In this document: positions 6,460 through 6,480 of the stretch, piece by piece
Layout of the letters: the number at the start of each line of letters is the position of its first letter
How positions within the stretch are numbered: the stretch's first letter is position 1
From: Clostridiales bacterium UBA8960
GTDB taxonomy: Bacteria; Bacillota; Clostridia; Peptostreptococcales; Acidaminobacteraceae
DNA length: 6,480 nucleotides
Assembly (NCBI GenBank): GCA_003482695.1
Contig: DMYC01000278.1
Location: 1-6,480, forward strand
Reading direction: 5' to 3'
Notes under the pieces: generated by a model
What the model saw: the letters and a program-made list of their open reading frames with translations, nothing else
Told to the model about the DNA's origin: nothing
Database searches by the model: none
Program-made: the position numbers and the translations under genes

Positions 6460-6480
6460 ATGTAAATTGATTATTGGCTC

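Noticed and set aside
1..6480. CRISPR array, tRNA or rRNA gene, insertion sequence, tandem repeats
   Set aside because: No repeated spacer-like units, cloverleaf-type sequence, transposase motif or terminal inverted repeats were seen; nearly all bases are taken up by five genes.

Overview
The window looks like chromosomal DNA of a low-GC Gram-positive anaerobe, most likely a Clostridia member. This rests on AT-rich intergenic DNA, strong GGAGG-type ribosome binding sites, rho-independent terminators, a RibU-type ECF riboflavin transporter end, and a chemoreceptor with an N-terminal H-NOX haem domain, a fusion known from Clostridia. The genus cannot be fixed from the sequence alone.

Layout from left to right. 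(i) 1-200: the C-terminal end of a riboflavin ECF transporter S component (RibU-like), followed by a clear terminator. (ii) 344-1702 (+): a complete 12-helix MATE-family efflux transporter with its own promoter and ribosome binding site. (iii) About 1701-1746: a long hairpin between the convergent MATE and chemoreceptor genes, with a T-run suited to terminating the minus-strand gene. (iv) 1754-3568 (-): a 604-residue H-NOX methyl-accepting chemotaxis protein. (v) 3569-3694: a divergent promoter region. (vi) 3695-5278 (+): a 527-residue membrane-anchored, CheA-related histidine kinase with a PAS-like region and an internal Hpt-like segment, but no CheW-like P5 domain and no receiver. (vii) 5248-6405 (-): an AAA+-type P-loop ATPase related to the BREX ATP-binding (BrxD/DUF2791) family. 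Its 3' end overlaps the kinase tail-to-tail by 31 bp.

The most interesting part is the right two thirds. The haem sensor keeps Trp9, Asn74, His102, Pro115, Tyr131-Ser133-Arg135 and Tyr140 at the same numbering as the O2-binding Caldanaerobacter (Thermoanaerobacter) H-NOX. It is therefore predicted to bind O2 as well as NO and so to act as an oxygen-avoidance receptor. It is transcribed divergently from an unusual CheA-like kinase and lies near a stand-alone BREX-type ATPase. A shared pathway for these three is only a hypothesis from position. Every stretch longer than 300 bases contains a gene; no RNA gene, insertion sequence or CRISPR array was seen.
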